Of a DNA stretch of 64,000 nt, positions 35,572 through 43,875 are shown in pieces. The DNA is from Spongiactinospora sp. TRM90649. GTDB taxonomy: Bacteria; Actinomycetota; Actinomycetes; Streptosporangiales; Streptosporangiaceae. The first letter of the stretch is position 1, and each line of letters opens with the position of its first letter. The stretch lies in NCBI RefSeq assembly GCF_029382225.1, contig NZ_JARLTC010000015.1, forward strand, positions 124,001-188,000. The letters run 5' to 3'. Made by a program: the position numbers and the translations under genes. The notes under the pieces were generated by a model. The model did not search any database. It saw only the letters and a list, made by a program, of their open reading frames with translations, and was not told the DNA's origin.

Positions 35572-35907
35572 TCACTCAATAGTGCTACTGAGACGCTTGG
35601 GAGCCTTGAGCCGCCACGCCTCCGTCAGCAACTCCCGCAATTCCTCCACCTCCACCGCCGCGAGCCGCACCCGCATCCAGTCGTAGTTGTCGTCGTGGCC
35701 GGCGCGGATGAAGAACTTCGCCGGTTCGGCGGCGGTCAGGTGCGCCCGTTCGGCGCGCGGCACCGCGATCCCGATGACCTCGTCGTCGTCCCCGATCGAG
35801 GCGAAGATCTTGTTCCGCACCCGGAACGTCGGCAGGCCCCAGGCGAGCTTCTCCATGGTCTCGGGCAGCGACAGCGCGATGGCCCGGACATCATCCACAG
35901 TTGTCAT
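35572..35907 (-). CDS. MmcQ/YjbR-family protein
   Basis: 111 residues. Typical stretches: VDDVRAIALSLPETMEKLAW (N-terminal helix), FRVRNKIFASIGDDDE and a C-terminal WMRVRLAAVEVEELRELLTE. Members are small double-winged or CyaY-like folds, described as DNA-binding on structural grounds, with unclear role. ATG at 35907 gives the family N-terminus; longer in-frame reading upstream is non-conserved. Confidence 0.8.
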   Translation of the reverse strand: MTTVDDVRAIALSLPETMEKLAWGLPTFRVRNKIFASIGDDDEVIGIAVPRAERAHLTAAEPAKFFIRAGHDDNYDWMRVRLAAVEVEELRELLTEAWRLKAPKRLSSTIE

Positions 35908-36014
35908 GAATCCATACTCAACCAGCTCTCTTTTGTGGCTTCCAGGTGAGGGCGGAACCATCCGAAGTCGGGGCACGTCTGTTGTTGGTGAGCAGCGGCA
36001 GGGGGAGGGCGTAC

Positions 36015-36332
36015 ATGCCATCGGTCGCGGATTTGGTCGAGGCGGAGATCGCCCGGGCGGCGCAGACGGTGCGCGCCGGGGCGGCGGAGCTGGAGCAGGG
36101 CGGTGCGGTGCAGTTGGTGCGTTACGCGCCACTGGTGGTGAGCGCCGAGGTGGACGACGACGCGGCCCACGTCGAGCTGACGGTCGTCGAGGGCTCGCTG
36201 CGCTGGTTCTGCACCTGCGCGGTGGGCCGTGGCGGCGCGTTCTGCGTGCACTGCGGGGCGACGGCGATCGCCGCGTGCCGCCGGAGCCCCGTCAGGTCCC
36301 AGACATCGGGAGCACCCGAATTGACTAGGTGA
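36015..36332 (+). CDS. Short SWIM zinc-finger protein
   Basis: 105 residues. The SWIM metal site is clear: WFCTCAVGRGGAFCVHCG gives C-x-C-x8-C-x-H (about residues 73-86). The N-terminal about 60 residues (SVADLVEAEIARAAQTVRAG) form the helix and strand that precede SWIM domains. SWIM domains usually sit in larger proteins, such as Snf2 helicases; here it stands alone. ATG at 36015 follows GGGGGAGGG. It ends 45 bases before the EamA gene. Confidence 0.72.
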   Translation: MPSVADLVEAEIARAAQTVRAGAAELEQGGAVQLVRYAPLVVSAEVDDDAAHVELTVVEGSLRWFCTCAVGRGGAFCVHCGATAIAACRRSPVRSQTSGAPELTR

Positions 36333-36359
36333 AATATCAATTGGACGAGCGGTGTCTGG

Positions 36360-36371
36360 TTGTCAGACAAT
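36360..36371 (+). promoter_or_regulatory. GntR-type operator over the -10 of the EamA-GntR operon
   Basis: TTGTC-A-GACAA at 36360-36370 is a perfect palindrome of the form bound by FadR/FCD-type GntR proteins (core GTC-N-GAC). It overlaps GACAAT (36366-36371), a possible -10, with TTGGAC at 36341-36346 as -35 (19-base spacer). The GntR gene is second in the operon, so autoregulation is likely. Confidence 0.5.
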
Positions 36372-36377
36372 CGTTGG

Positions 36378-37316
36378 GTGAAACTCAACGGACCGCTCGC
36401 CGTGGTCGCCGCGTCCGTGCTCTGGGGCACGGCCGGGACCGCAGGCGCTCTGGCGGTGCTCGGCGGCGTCGACGTCGAGCCCGTCTCTCTCGCCGCCGCC
36501 CGCCTGCTGATGGGCGGGGTGCTGCTGGCCATCTTCACCGGCGCCCCGGCCGCGATCACACTGCTGACCAGGCGCGGCCCCGCGCGCGTGCCCATGCTGC
36601 TCGCCGCCCTCGCGGCGGCGGGCTACCAGCTCGCGTTCTTCGCCGCCGTCACCCGCACGGGGGTGGCCATCGGCACCGTGGTGACGATCGGCAGCGGCCC
36701 GGTCTTCACCGGCGTCCTGTCCTGGCTGATCAACGGCACGCGCCCGACCGCCCGCTGGACGGCGGCCACGGCGGCGGCGGTGGCGGGCAGCGCGGTGCTG
36801 ATCGTCGGCGGCAACGTCGAGGCCGGCGGCCAGGTCGTCTCCGGTATCCTGTTCGCCCTGCTCGGCGGCCTGCTCTACGCCTTCTACGCGATCATCGCGG
36901 CCCGCACCATCGACTCCGGCGTCCGCTCGGGCGTGGTGATGGGCGCGATGTTCGGCGGCGCCGGCGTGGTGCTGCTGCCGGTGCTGCTGACCTCCGACTT
37001 CTCCTGGCTCGGCACGTCCGGCGGCCTGGCCACCGCGGTCTACCTGGGCTGCGCTACGACCACGCTGGCCTGCTTCGTATACGGCATCGGCCTGCGCTCG
37101 ACCCCCGTGGCCACCGCCGCCACGCTGACCCTCACCGAGCCCGCCGTCGCGGCGCTGCTCGGCGTGCTGGTGCTCGGCGAACGGCTGGCGGGCCTGTCCC
37201 TGGCGGGGCTGGGGCTGCTCGCCGTCGCGTTGGTCATCGTCGGCCTGCCGGAACGCCGCTCACGACCCGGCCGGGAAGCCGTCCCGATCCGGGAACGGGC
37301 AGAATCGTCGGTGTGA
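36378..37316 (+). CDS. EamA-family transporter
   Basis: 312 residues with ten helices in two EamA repeats (FYAIIAARTI and TLTEPAVAALLGVLVLGERL are family stretches of the second repeat). Drug/metabolite exporter of unknown substrate. GTG 36378 is preferred because a -10-like GACAAT lies six bases upstream (leaderless); TTG 36360 would add six residues but would place the start inside the operator. The stop overlaps the gntR GTG by four bases. Confidence 0.85.
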   Translation: MKLNGPLAVVAASVLWGTAGTAGALAVLGGVDVEPVSLAAARLLMGGVLLAIFTGAPAAITLLTRRGPARVPMLLAALAAAGYQLAFFAAVTRTGVAIGTVVTIGSGPVFTGVLSWLINGTRPTARWTAATAAAVAGSAVLIVGGNVEAGGQVVSGILFALLGGLLYAFYAIIAARTIDSGVRSGVVMGAMFGGAGVVLLPVLLTSDFSWLGTSGGLATAVYLGCATTTLACFVYGIGLRSTPVATAATLTLTEPAVAALLGVLVLGERLAGLSLAGLGLLAVALVIVGLPERRSRPGREAVPIRERAESSV

Positions 37317-37942
37317 GCATCCCACTGCGACCCATCTCAGCCGTCAGCGCGCTCGCCGAGGCGCTGCGGGCGCGGGTGCTTTCCGGCGAGATCGAGCCGG
37401 GCACCGCGCTGCCCGAGCAGGAGATCGCCCTGGTGTACGGCGTGGCCCGGCCCACCGTCCGCGAGGCGCTGGCGCTGCTCGTACACGAGGGCCTGCTCCG
37501 CCGCGAGCGCAACCGCAGCGCCTACGTGCCTGAGGTGACCACGGACGACCTGACCGACCTGATGTTCGTGCGCCGGCCGCTGGAGGAGCTGATGGCCACG
37601 GCCATGGCCGGGCGCCGGGCGGCGGAGGCGGAGGCCGCGCTGGAGCGGATGGCGGGGCTGCCCGCCGGGTCGTCGTGGAGCCTGGTCGTGGGGGAGCACA
37701 TCGCGCTGCACCAGGCGCTGATCGTGGCGGTGGGCAGCCCGCGCCTGGAGCGCATGTACGGCACGCTCGCCGCCGAGACCCGCCTCGCCCTGGTCCGCCT
37801 GCGCCGGGTCTACGACGACGACCGTGAGGGCCTCGTCGCCCAGCACCGCGATCTGCTCGACGCCATCGCCGAGGGGCCGCCGGAGGCCGCGCGTGCCGCC
37901 GTGCGGCATCACCTGGACCACTCGTGGGCCGAACAAGCGTGA
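37313..37942 (+). CDS. GntR-family regulator (FCD type)
   Basis: 209 residues. Winged helix: ALAEALRARVLSGEIEPGTA, then YGVARPTVREALALLVHEGL (about residues 12-72). FCD-type helical effector domain to the end, with MFVRRPLEELMATAMAGRRA and the C-terminal AVRHHLDH. The start is GTG 37313, overlapping the EamA stop. It probably represses its own operon through the palindrome at 36360; the inducer is likely the EamA substrate (inference). Confidence 0.88.
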   Translation: MSIPLRPISAVSALAEALRARVLSGEIEPGTALPEQEIALVYGVARPTVREALALLVHEGLLRRERNRSAYVPEVTTDDLTDLMFVRRPLEELMATAMAGRRAAEAEAALERMAGLPAGSSWSLVVGEHIALHQALIVAVGSPRLERMYGTLAAETRLALVRLRRVYDDDREGLVAQHRDLLDAIAEGPPEAARAAVRHHLDHSWAEQA

Positions 37943-38052
37943 TTCCCTAACAATCCCCCATATTCCCCATCGATTTAGGGCGTTCCAACTCCCGATCACT
38001 GCCTGTTTGACCGGCTCTTCGCGCCCGAGCCCCCTGCTATTGCCCGGTTCCC

Positions 38053-38081
38053 TTGCACGCGGACCCCTGGAGTCGTAAGAA
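38053..38081 (+). promoter_or_regulatory. Predicted leaderless promoter
   Basis: TTGCAC (38053-38058) and TAAGAA (38076-38081) have the ideal 17-base spacer. Transcription would begin at about 38088-38090, at the ATG of the next gene. There is no Shine-Dalgarno sequence. Confidence 0.5.
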
Positions 38082-38089
38082 TCGCGCCC

Positions 38090-38440
38090 ATGCACGGCAA
38101 CCCAGTGCCGGACTCTTACGTGTACGTCACAGAAGAAGGCGTGACCCGTCACTACGCTGACGGCAGCGTTGAAGCACTCGCATGGGAAGACGTCGTCGAG
38201 GTCCGCGTCGAGGGCGACGCCGACGCCGACGTTCTCTATACCCTTCTCGACCGCGACGGCCAGGGCTGCGTCGTGCCCAGGTCCGCCACCGACGCGTCGT
38301 TCCTGACGCGCCTGCGATACCTTCCCGACTTCGACCTCGACCGTCTCGCATCGGCGGTGGCCACCGCCCGCGAGGGATACACCGTCGTCTGGCGCAGCCC
38401 CGACCCGCCCGCGCCGCTACCCGATCTCGAATACGACTAG
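38090..38440 (+). CDS. Hypothetical protein, acidic (116 aa)
   Basis: Acidic protein that reads as a small beta-rich domain: YVYVTEEGVTRHYADGSVEA, then EDVVEVRVEGDADADVLYTL and a C-terminal helix (LDRLASAVATAREGY). No signal peptide, membrane helix or catalytic motif. The opening resembles small PH-like domains, but family membership is not certain. Preceded by a leaderless promoter and followed by the long intergenic region before the polysaccharide locus. Confidence 0.65.
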   Translation: MHGNPVPDSYVYVTEEGVTRHYADGSVEALAWEDVVEVRVEGDADADVLYTLLDRDGQGCVVPRSATDASFLTRLRYLPDFDLDRLASAVATAREGYTVVWRSPDPPAPLPDLEYD

Positions 38441-38788
38441 CCCCGGTCCGGCCCCAAGCCGGCCCCGAATCAACCCCGAATCAACCCCGGACCGGCCCCG
38501 GGCTGGATCCACCCGAGACTTACCCTGGATCCAAGCGGGATACGTTCAACGGTGACGTCCCCGCGATTCGGTCATCGGTCCACACTATTTGGACCGTTCC
38601 GTCAAGTAGAACACCACTTTGTCTTTCGTCCGAATGTGGACAGTCACCCCTATTTCCCTCAAGGTGGTCGATCTTTAGGATTTCCCTGGGTACCCACCGC
38701 TCCTGATACATCAAGGGAAATGTGTCAACCAGAGGGACGGGCCGCACGTCTCGTTTCTGCTTAGACAGAGGCAGCAGGGTGGGGTGGA
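38441..38788. other. Intergenic region before the exopolysaccharide locus (348 bases)
   Basis: No gene is seen. The first 60 bases hold the repeats above; from about 38560 the composition becomes clearly less GC-rich. GTCCA (38578-38582) and TGGAC (38590-38594) form a small dyad. The promoter for the polysaccharide genes must lie here or in the low-GC part, but no hexamer pair with good spacing was convincing. Confidence 0.4.
38443..38495. repeat. Inverted and tandem repeats after the 38090 gene
   Basis: CCGGTCCGG (38443-38451) and its complement CCGGACCGG (38487-38495) flank two tandem copies of CCCCGAATCAA (38463-38473 and 38474-38484). Could serve as a weak terminator or simply be slippage-derived. 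Confidence 0.35.
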
Positions 38789-40249
38789 ATGAGGGTGGGG
38801 GTTGAGGAGCGCAGTGTCGCGCTCCTCGATGACGTTGTCCGCACGGCTCCGAGCATATGGACGAGATCCTATGTCCGGATCCTACTCGCGGGTGATCTGG
38901 CGTGCGCGGTGATCGCCTGTGAGATCGTGATCGGCACCCGGCTTTGGCTGGGCGCCTACGTACCGGGCACCGAGGCTCTCCTCGGGCTGACTCTCGCGCT
39001 GGCATGGCCTGCGGCGATGGCGCTGGGGGGCGCCTACCGCAAGCGCTTGCACGGCGAGGGCAGCGAGGAGTTCCGCGTTGTGTTCAACGGCGGCTTGGCG
39101 CTCACCGCCGCCGTGGCGATCGGCGCCTACGCGACCCAGACGAACATCGCCAGAAGCTTCGTGATGGCGATGTTCCCGCTCGCGTTGGTATTGACGCTGT
39201 TCTTCCGGTACCGAATGCGCAAGCGCTTACATCGCTTACGAAAGCAAGGTGATTACGTACGACAGATGGTGGCCGTCGGCCATCGCGAGGCAGTGCTCGA
39301 CCTGGTCATGCAGTTCCGCAGGCAACCGCACCATGGGATGCAGATCGTCGCCGCCTGCTTGCCGGAGGGGCAGGCAGAGACCGGTATGGACGTGGACGGC
39401 GTCCGGGTGCTGGGTGACTTCGGGAACGTGGCAGAGGCCGTGGCACGTGCCGAAGCCGATTCGGTGGCCATCCTGGCGTGCCCAGAGCTCGACGGCGCCG
39501 CCCTGCGGCGGCTTGCCTGGAGCCTGGAGGACGCCCGCACAGAGCTGTACGTCGCCCCGGCGCTCATGGACGTCGCGGGACCGCGGATCAGCATCCGGCC
39601 GATGGCCGGGATGCCGCTGTTGCACTTGGAACATCCGGAGTTCGACGGCGCGCGCCGCATCGTGAAGACCGTCTTCGACCGGGTCGTCGCCGGCACGGTG
39701 CTGACCCTGCTGGCCCTGCCGATGCTGGCCATCGCGGTGATCATCCGCGCCACCAGCAACGGACCCGCACTGTTCCGACAGGGCAGGGTGGGCAAGGACG
39801 GCCAGGAGTTCATGGTCTTCAAGTTCCGCACCATGGTCGTCAACGCCGAGGCCCGCAAGCTCGACCTGCTCGGCGACAACGAGTTCGACGGCGTGCTGTT
39901 CAAGATGCGCAAGGACCCGCGGATCACCCGCGTGGGAGGGTTCCTGCGCCGCTACTCGCTGGACGAGCTGCCCCAGCTCCTCAATGTGATCCGTGGCGAG
40001 ATGTCCCTGGTGGGGCCACGGCCGCCGCTGCCGGACGAGGTCAGGAAGTACGGCGAGGACGTGCGCCGTCGCCTGGTCGTCAAGCCCGGCATGACCGGCC
40101 TGTGGCAGGTCAGCGGCCGATCCGACCTCACCTGGGAGGAATCGGTCCGGCTCGACCTGCGCTACGTCGAGAACTGGTCACTGGTGCTCGACCTCCAGAT
40201 CCTCTGGAAGACCTGGGCCGCGGTGATAAGCGGAGAAGGGGCCTACTGA
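38789..40249 (+). CDS. Initiating polyprenyl-phosphate sugar-phosphate transferase (WbaP/WcaJ-like)
   Basis: 486 residues. Four N-terminal helices, a CoA-binding-like middle domain (about 150-270), one helix near 300, then the bacterial sugar transferase domain: KTVFDRVVAGTVLTLLALPM, LFRQGRVGKDGQEFMVFKFR, DELPQLLNVIRGEMSLVGPR, and KPGMTGLWQVSGRSDLTWEE. It loads the first sugar-1-phosphate on undecaprenyl phosphate and so starts the repeat unit. Two TTA codons lie at 39227-39229 and 39236-39238. Three-base gap to rmlA. Confidence 0.92.
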   Translation: MRVGVEERSVALLDDVVRTAPSIWTRSYVRILLAGDLACAVIACEIVIGTRLWLGAYVPGTEALLGLTLALAWPAAMALGGAYRKRLHGEGSEEFRVVFNGGLALTAAVAIGAYATQTNIARSFVMAMFPLALVLTLFFRYRMRKRLHRLRKQGDYVRQMVAVGHREAVLDLVMQFRRQPHHGMQIVAACLPEGQAETGMDVDGVRVLGDFGNVAEAVARAEADSVAILACPELDGAALRRLAWSLEDARTELYVAPALMDVAGPRISIRPMAGMPLLHLEHPEFDGARRIVKTVFDRVVAGTVLTLLALPMLAIAVIIRATSNGPALFRQGRVGKDGQEFMVFKFRTMVVNAEARKLDLLGDNEFDGVLFKMRKDPRITRVGGFLRRYSLDELPQLLNVIRGEMSLVGPRPPLPDEVRKYGEDVRRRLVVKPGMTGLWQVSGRSDLTWEESVRLDLRYVENWSLVLDLQILWKTWAAVISGEGAY

Positions 40250-40252
40250 ACC

Positions 40253-41320
40253 GTGAAAGCTCTGGTGCTGGCCGGAGGAGCGGGAACGCGGCTGCGGCCG
40301 ATCACCCACACCTCGGCCAAGCAACTCGTGCCGGTCGCCAACAAGCCGGTGCTGTTCTACGGGCTCGAAGCGGTCGCCGCGGCGGGCATCCGGGAGACCG
40401 GGATCGTCGTCGGCGACACGCAGGCGGAGATCGAGGCGGCGGTCGGCGACGGCTCCGCCTTCGGGCTCCAGGTCACCTACCTGCGGCAGAGCGCTCCGCT
40501 GGGGCTGGCGCACGCCGTCGCGATCGCCCGGGACTTCCTGGGGGAGGACGACTTCGTCATGTATCTCGGCGACAACTTCATCGTCGGCGGGATCAACGGC
40601 CTGGTGGACCGGTTCGCCCATGATCGGCCCGCCGCGCAGATCATGCTGACGCCGGTCGCCGACCCGCGCCAGTTCGGTGTGGCCGAACTGGACTCCACGG
40701 GCCGGGTGATCGGCCTTGAGGAGAAGCCCCGGCAGCCGAAGAGCGATCTGGCGCTGGTCGGCGTCTACCTGTTCACCGCCGCGATCCACGAGGCGGTGGC
40801 CGAGCTGAAGCCGTCCGGGCGGGGTGAGCTGGAGATCACCGACGCGATCCAGTGGCTGATCGACGCGGGACAGCGGGTCGAGTCCACCCTGGTCACCGGC
40901 TACTGGAAGGACACCGGCAACGTCACCGACATGCTGGAGGTCAACCGGCTCGTCCTGGAGTCGCTGGACACCCGCGTCGAGGGCACGGTGGACGCCGAGA
41001 GCGAACTGATCGGCCGGGTCGTCGTCGAGGAGGGGGCGGTGGTGGAGCGATCCCGCATCGTCGGCCCCGCGATCGTCGGCGCGGGCGCCAGGGTCTGCGG
41101 CAGCTACATCGGGCCGTTCACGTCGATCGCCGGCGGCTGCTCGATCAGTCACAGCGAGATCGAGTACTCCATCGTGCTGCCCCGTGCGTCCATCTCCGGC
41201 GTGGGCCGGATCGAGGCGTCGCTGATCGGTCACGACGTCGAGGTCACGCGCGCGCCGGCCACCCCCCGAGCCCACCGGCTGGTGCTCGGCGACCACAGCA
41301 AGGTGCAGATCAGTTGCTGA
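40253..41320 (+). CDS. rmlA: Glucose-1-phosphate thymidylyltransferase (long StrD-type)
   Basis: 355 residues. N-terminal nucleotidyltransferase domain with LAGGAGTRLRPITHTSAKQL (about residues 4-23), MYLGDNFIVGG and ETGIVVGD. The C-terminal extension of about 100 residues (VVEERSRIVGPAIVGAGARV-like repeats) forms a left-handed beta-helix, as in StrD/RmlA-long proteins. Makes dTDP-glucose from glucose-1-phosphate and dTTP, first step to dTDP-rhamnose. The start is GTG 40253. The 3' end overlaps rmlB by seven bases. Confidence 0.92.
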   Translation: MKALVLAGGAGTRLRPITHTSAKQLVPVANKPVLFYGLEAVAAAGIRETGIVVGDTQAEIEAAVGDGSAFGLQVTYLRQSAPLGLAHAVAIARDFLGEDDFVMYLGDNFIVGGINGLVDRFAHDRPAAQIMLTPVADPRQFGVAELDSTGRVIGLEEKPRQPKSDLALVGVYLFTAAIHEAVAELKPSGRGELEITDAIQWLIDAGQRVESTLVTGYWKDTGNVTDMLEVNRLVLESLDTRVEGTVDAESELIGRVVVEEGAVVERSRIVGPAIVGAGARVCGSYIGPFTSIAGGCSISHSEIEYSIVLPRASISGVGRIEASLIGHDVEVTRAPATPRAHRLVLGDHSKVQISC

Positions 41321-42285
41321 ACGTCCCTGGTACTCCAGGGCGTGTTCTCGTCACCGGCGGCGCCGGGTTCATCGGCTCGCACTACGTGCGGGCGCTCGCC
41401 GCCGCCGGTGTGACGGTCACGGTCCTGGACAAGCTCACCTACGCGGGCAACCCCGCCAATCTCGACGGAGTCCCGCACGCGTTCGTGCTGGGCGATATCT
41501 GCGACGCGGGTCTGCTAGCCGAGGTCGTCCCGGGCCACGACGTGGTGGTCAACTTCGCCGCCGAGTCGCACGTGGACCGTTCGATCGACGGCGCGGCCGA
41601 CTTCGTGCGGACCAACGTGCTCGGCACCCAGACGCTCATGCAGGCGTGCCTGGACGCCGGTACGCCGCGCGTCGTCCAGGTGTCCACGGACGAGGTCTAC
41701 GGGTCGGTGGAGACCGGCTCGTGGGCCGAGGACGCGCCGCTCGCGCCGCGCTCGCCGTACTCGGCGGCCAAGGCGGGCGGCGACCTGATCGCGCGGGCCT
41801 ACGCGGTCACGCACGGGCTGCCGGTGTCGATCACCCGCTGTGGCAACAACTACGGACCCAACCAGTACCCGGAGAAGGTCATCCCGCTGTTCGTCACCAA
41901 TCTGCTGCGGGGCCGCAAGGTCCCGCTGTACGGCGACGGCGGCAACGTCCGCGACTGGATCCACGTCGAGGACCACTGCGCCGGCATCCGGCTGGTCGCC
42001 GAACGCGGCGAGCCGGGTGAGATCTACCACATCGCGGGCACGGCCGAGCTGACCAACGTCGAGCTGACCGGACGCCTGCTGGCCGCCTGCGACGCCGGGT
42101 GGGACATGGTGGAACGGGTGCCCGACCGCAAGGGCCACGACCGGCGCTACTCCCTCGACGACGCCAAACTGCGCGCGCTCGGCTACGCCCCGCGCGTGGG
42201 CTTCGAAGAGGGCCTGGCCGCCACCGTGCGCTGGTACGCCGACAACCCGTCCTGGTGGAAGCCGCTGAAGGAGGCCCCACGATGA
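41314..42285 (+). CDS. rmlB: dTDP-glucose 4,6-dehydratase
   Basis: 323-residue extended SDR. NAD motif VLVTGGAGFIGSHY (about residues 10-23), AAESHVDRSI, the STDEVYGS stretch with the catalytic Thr-Asp-Glu, YSAAKAGGDLIARAY with the Tyr-x3-Lys pair, and RCGNNYGPNQYPEKVIPLF. Converts dTDP-glucose to the 4-keto-6-deoxy sugar. The start appears to be TTG 41314, inside the rmlA end; no ATG or GTG lies before the NAD motif. The stop overlaps rmlD by four bases. Confidence 0.92.
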   Translation: MLNVPGTPGRVLVTGGAGFIGSHYVRALAAAGVTVTVLDKLTYAGNPANLDGVPHAFVLGDICDAGLLAEVVPGHDVVVNFAAESHVDRSIDGAADFVRTNVLGTQTLMQACLDAGTPRVVQVSTDEVYGSVETGSWAEDAPLAPRSPYSAAKAGGDLIARAYAVTHGLPVSITRCGNNYGPNQYPEKVIPLFVTNLLRGRKVPLYGDGGNVRDWIHVEDHCAGIRLVAERGEPGEIYHIAGTAELTNVELTGRLLAACDAGWDMVERVPDRKGHDRRYSLDDAKLRALGYAPRVGFEEGLAATVRWYADNPSWWKPLKEAPR

Positions 42286-43169
42286 GATGGCTGGTCACCG
42301 GTGGGCACGGCATGCTCGGCACCGACCTGGTCGAGCTGCTGCGCGGCGGCCCAATGAATGAAACAGGGTATGAAACGGTGCCCGAGACGGTGGCCGCGCC
42401 CGCCCGCGACGAACTCGACGTGTGCGACCCCAGGGCCGTGGCCGCGGCGGTGGAGGAGCACAAGCCCGACGTGGTGGTCAACTGCGCCGGGTGGACCGCG
42501 GTGGACGCCGCCGAAGGCCACGAGGCCGAGGCGCGGGCCGTCAACGGCGACGCGGTGGCGTCGCTGGCGGCGGTCTGCGCGCACTACGGCGCGCGGCTGA
42601 TCCAGATCTCCACCGACTACGTCTTCGACGGCACCGCGAGCGAGCCGTACCCGGAGGGGCACCCGGTGAGCCCGGTCAACGCCTACGGGCGCGGCAAGCT
42701 CGCCGGGGAGCGCGCCGCGCTCGCGCAGGGCCACCACGTGGTCCGCACCGCCTGGCTGTACGGCGCGCACGGCCGCAACTTCGTGCGCACCATGATGCGG
42801 CTCGCCGCCGAACGCGACCACGTGACGGTGGTGGACGACCAGATCGGCCAGCCCACCTGGACCGGCGACCTGGTCGCGCAACTGGTGCGCCTGGCCCGCG
42901 CCGACGCCCCTCCTGGCGTCTACCACGGCACCAACGCGGGCCGTACGACCTGGCACGGCTTCGCCAGGGAGATCTTCGCCGCGCTCGGAGCCGACCCCGA
43001 CCGGGTCAGGCCGATCGGCAGCGAGCGGTTCCCGCTGCCCGCCAGACGCCCCGCCTTCGGCGTGCTCGGGCACGAGGGGTGGGCGAGGGCCGGGCTGTCG
43101 CCGATGCGCGACTGGCGTGCCGCGTTCCGTGACGCCTGGCCCTCGATGGTCGGTGGGTCCGGTCAGTGA
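42282..43169 (+). CDS. rmlD: dTDP-4-dehydrorhamnose reductase
   Basis: 295-residue SDR. RWLVTGGHGMLGTDLVELL binds NADPH. VVVNCAGWTAVDAAE, ISTDYVFDGTASEPYPEGHP and NAYGRGKLAGERAAL (Tyr-x3-Lys) are RmlD signatures. Completes dTDP-L-rhamnose. ATG at 42282 after AAGGAGG and overlapping rmlB by four bases. The convergent rmlC gene overlaps its 3' end by seven bases. Confidence 0.92.
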   Translation: MRWLVTGGHGMLGTDLVELLRGGPMNETGYETVPETVAAPARDELDVCDPRAVAAAVEEHKPDVVVNCAGWTAVDAAEGHEAEARAVNGDAVASLAAVCAHYGARLIQISTDYVFDGTASEPYPEGHPVSPVNAYGRGKLAGERAALAQGHHVVRTAWLYGAHGRNFVRTMMRLAAERDHVTVVDDQIGQPTWTGDLVAQLVRLARADAPPGVYHGTNAGRTTWHGFAREIFAALGADPDRVRPIGSERFPLPARRPAFGVLGHEGWARAGLSPMRDWRAAFRDAWPSMVGGSGQ

Positions 43170-43771
43170 CTCCTCAGCTTGTCGTAGTAGGCGAGGCAGG
43201 TCTGGTAGTCGGGAAGCAGGCCACCGTCGAGCGCCTCCCGCAGGGAGGGGGCGGCGGCGTCCTTCTCGGAGAGCAGCGGCGTGATGCCGTCCGGCCACTC
43301 GATCCCGAGATCCGGGTCGAGCGGGTGGACGCCGTGCTCACGCTGGGGGGCGTAGCCCTGCGAGCAGAGATAGACCACGGTGGCCCGTTCCGAGAGGGCC
43401 ATGAACGCGTGGCCCAGGCCCTCGCCGATGTAGAGGCACCGCCGGGACTCCTCGTCCAGACGGACCGCCTCCCACCGGCCGAAGCCGGGCGAACCGGTGC
43501 GCAGGTCGATCACGACGTCCATAACGGCCCCCGAGGCGCAGGTGACGTACTTCGCCTGCCCCGGCGGCACGTCGGCGAAGTGCACGCCGCGCAGCACGCC
43601 GCGCCGCGAGACCGAGCAGTTGGCCTGGGCGAGTTCCATCCCGTGCCCGGCCGCCTCGCGCAGCACGGACGCCGAGTAGGTCTCCATGAACATGCCGCGA
43701 TCATCGGCGTGGACGCGCGGCGTATGGCACCAGGCGCCGTCGATGGTGAGGGGTTCCATGGGCCAGAGCAT
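43163..43771 (-). CDS. rmlC: dTDP-4-dehydrorhamnose 3,5-epimerase
   Basis: 202-residue cupin. DDRGMFMETY near residue 23, catalytic His64 in RGVHFADVPPGQAKYV, VMDVVIDLRTGSPGFGRW, GLGHAFMALSERATVVY, and Tyr140 in SQGYAPQRE, where the catalytic Tyr is expected. Supplies the 3,5-epimerisation between RmlB and RmlD. It lies on the opposite strand from rmlABD and so has its own promoter. The start could also be ATG 43759 (EPLTIDG), which gives a more usual N-terminus. Confidence 0.92.
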   Translation of the reverse strand: MLWPMEPLTIDGAWCHTPRVHADDRGMFMETYSASVLREAAGHGMELAQANCSVSRRGVLRGVHFADVPPGQAKYVTCASGAVMDVVIDLRTGSPGFGRWEAVRLDEESRRCLYIGEGLGHAFMALSERATVVYLCSQGYAPQREHGVHPLDPDLGIEWPDGITPLLSEKDAAAPSLREALDGGLLPDYQTCLAYYDKLRSH

Positions 43772-43875
43772 GCCACGGCGGGCGGGCCCGGCGCGTCCGG
43801 TGACGGACGCTGTAACGCCCGCGTTGGATCGAGCGAATTAGCTGTCGGCCATCAGGGCCACAAGGGAGATATTCA

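Noticed and set aside
38443..38495. CRISPR-like array from the CCCCGAATCAA copies
   Set aside because: Only two 11-base copies in direct contact with no spacers; simple tandem duplication.
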